The translations under genes were made by a program, and so were the position numbers. Below the pieces are notes generated by a model. The model worked only from the letters and a program-made list of their open reading frames with translations. It did no database searches and was not told the DNA's origin. From NCBI GenBank assembly GCA_003852805.1, contig RDDY01000019.1, forward strand, positions 1 through 6,398: a stretch of DNA of 6,398 bases, read 5' to 3'. Of the stretch, positions 5,906 to 6,398 are shown piece after piece (the first letter of the stretch is position 1; every line of letters starts with the position of its first letter). The DNA comes from Chryseobacterium sp. Lineage in GTDB: Bacteria; Bacteroidota; Bacteroidia; Flavobacteriales; Weeksellaceae.

Positions 5906-6398
5906 ATGTGGAAACTTATTAAACGGATCATTTATCTGCTGCTGCTCATCAGTATTTTGTCCTTGGTCTGGGGCCGATTTTTCAATCCTGCCATCACCTT
6001 TACGCAGTTGGGCGGTTTGATAGAATATGGCAAACTGAAGCGCGACTATGTGCCGTATTCGAACATTAGCGATAATGTCAAGAGGGCGGTGATCGCGAGC
6101 GAAGATCAACGGTTCTTCGAGCACAACGGTTTTGATTATACCGCCATCCGCAAGGCGATTGAGCACAATCAGAAGGGAAAGAGCGTGCGCGGCGGCAGCA
6201 CCATCTCTCAGCAAACGGCCAAAAATGTTTTCTTGTGGAACGGCCGCAGCTACTTCCGCAAAGGCTTGGAAGCTTTCTATACTTTTGCCATTGAAAAACT
6301 ATGGGGCAAGGAGGTGATCCTGGATCGTTATCTGAATTCGATTGAGATGGGACAAGGCGTCTTCGGCGTTGAAGCGGCGTCGCAATATTATTTCGGAA
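5906..6398 (+). CDS. mtgA: Monofunctional peptidoglycan glycosyltransferase, N-terminal part
   Basis: The first 164 residues of a GT51-family glycosyltransferase, cut by the window end with the frame still open. It polymerises lipid II into glycan strands at the inner membrane. One transmembrane helix is visible at residues 7-23, with the catalytic domain in the periplasm. GT51 motifs appear in order: catalytic E66 in SEDQRFFEHNGFD (motif 1), RGGSTISQQTAKN at 95-107 (motif 2), the RKxxE segment at 118-122, and ILDRYLNSIEMGQGVFG at 138-154, whose E147 is the second conserved Glu. The short linker between membrane helix and motif 1 suits a monofunctional MtgA better than a bifunctional PBP1. 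A penicillin-binding domain beyond the edge cannot be excluded. It follows the lipoprotein gene by 64 bp, with an apparent promoter in between; no functional link to it is evident. Confidence 0.92.
   Translation, partial: MWKLIKRIIYLLLLISILSLVWGRFFNPAITFTQLGGLIEYGKLKRDYVPYSNISDNVKRAVIASEDQRFFEHNGFDYTAIRKAIEHNQKGKSVRGGSTISQQTAKNVFLWNGRSYFRKGLEAFYTFAIEKLWGKEVILDRYLNSIEMGQGVFGVEAASQYYFG

Overview
The window looks like chromosomal DNA of a Bacteroidota bacterium. Two perfect matches to the Bacteroidota -7 promoter element (TAnnTTTG) sit just upstream of a tRNA gene and of the last gene. Real start codons lack Shine-Dalgarno sequences, and the protein families fit the phylum. Genus or family cannot be fixed from this sequence. 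Base composition is moderate in genes and AT-rich between them, and nothing suggests a phage or plasmid backbone.

Left part (1-1531): a pirin-family cupin gene on the minus strand, then 422 bp without a gene. This gap holds a weak AT-rich tandem repeat and one copy of a short dispersed repeat.

Centre (1532-4310): a stress-defence unit on the plus strand. A ferritin-like DUF892 (YciE/YciF) protein is followed 30 bp later by a large-subunit, HPII-type catalase (katE, 711 aa) with a C-terminal flavodoxin/DJ-1-like domain. A strong intrinsic terminator closes the unit. A second, diverged copy of the dispersed repeat lies just beyond the terminator in the same orientation, so the two copies bracket the unit.

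Intergenic region (4311-4672): no gene. It contains the second repeat copy and a 115-bp cluster of direct and inverted repeats. It ends in the terminator of a minus-strand tRNA-Arg(ACG). The repeat cluster faces the 3' end of that tRNA, a usual target side for integrative elements, but no integrase or duplicated tRNA end is visible here.

Right part (4673-6398): tRNA-Arg(ACG), whose canonical G19-C56 tertiary pair appears as A19-U56. Divergent from it is a lipoprotein of the BtuF/FepB-type substrate-binding family. Then comes the N-terminal 164 codons of a monofunctional peptidoglycan glycosyltransferase (mtgA), cut by the window edge.

The genes are ordinary housekeeping and stress functions. 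I see no convincing undescribed multi-gene system. The points worth checking are the tRNA tertiary-pair swap, the repeats around the catalase unit and beside the tRNA, and two unusual residues in the catalase distal-site loop.
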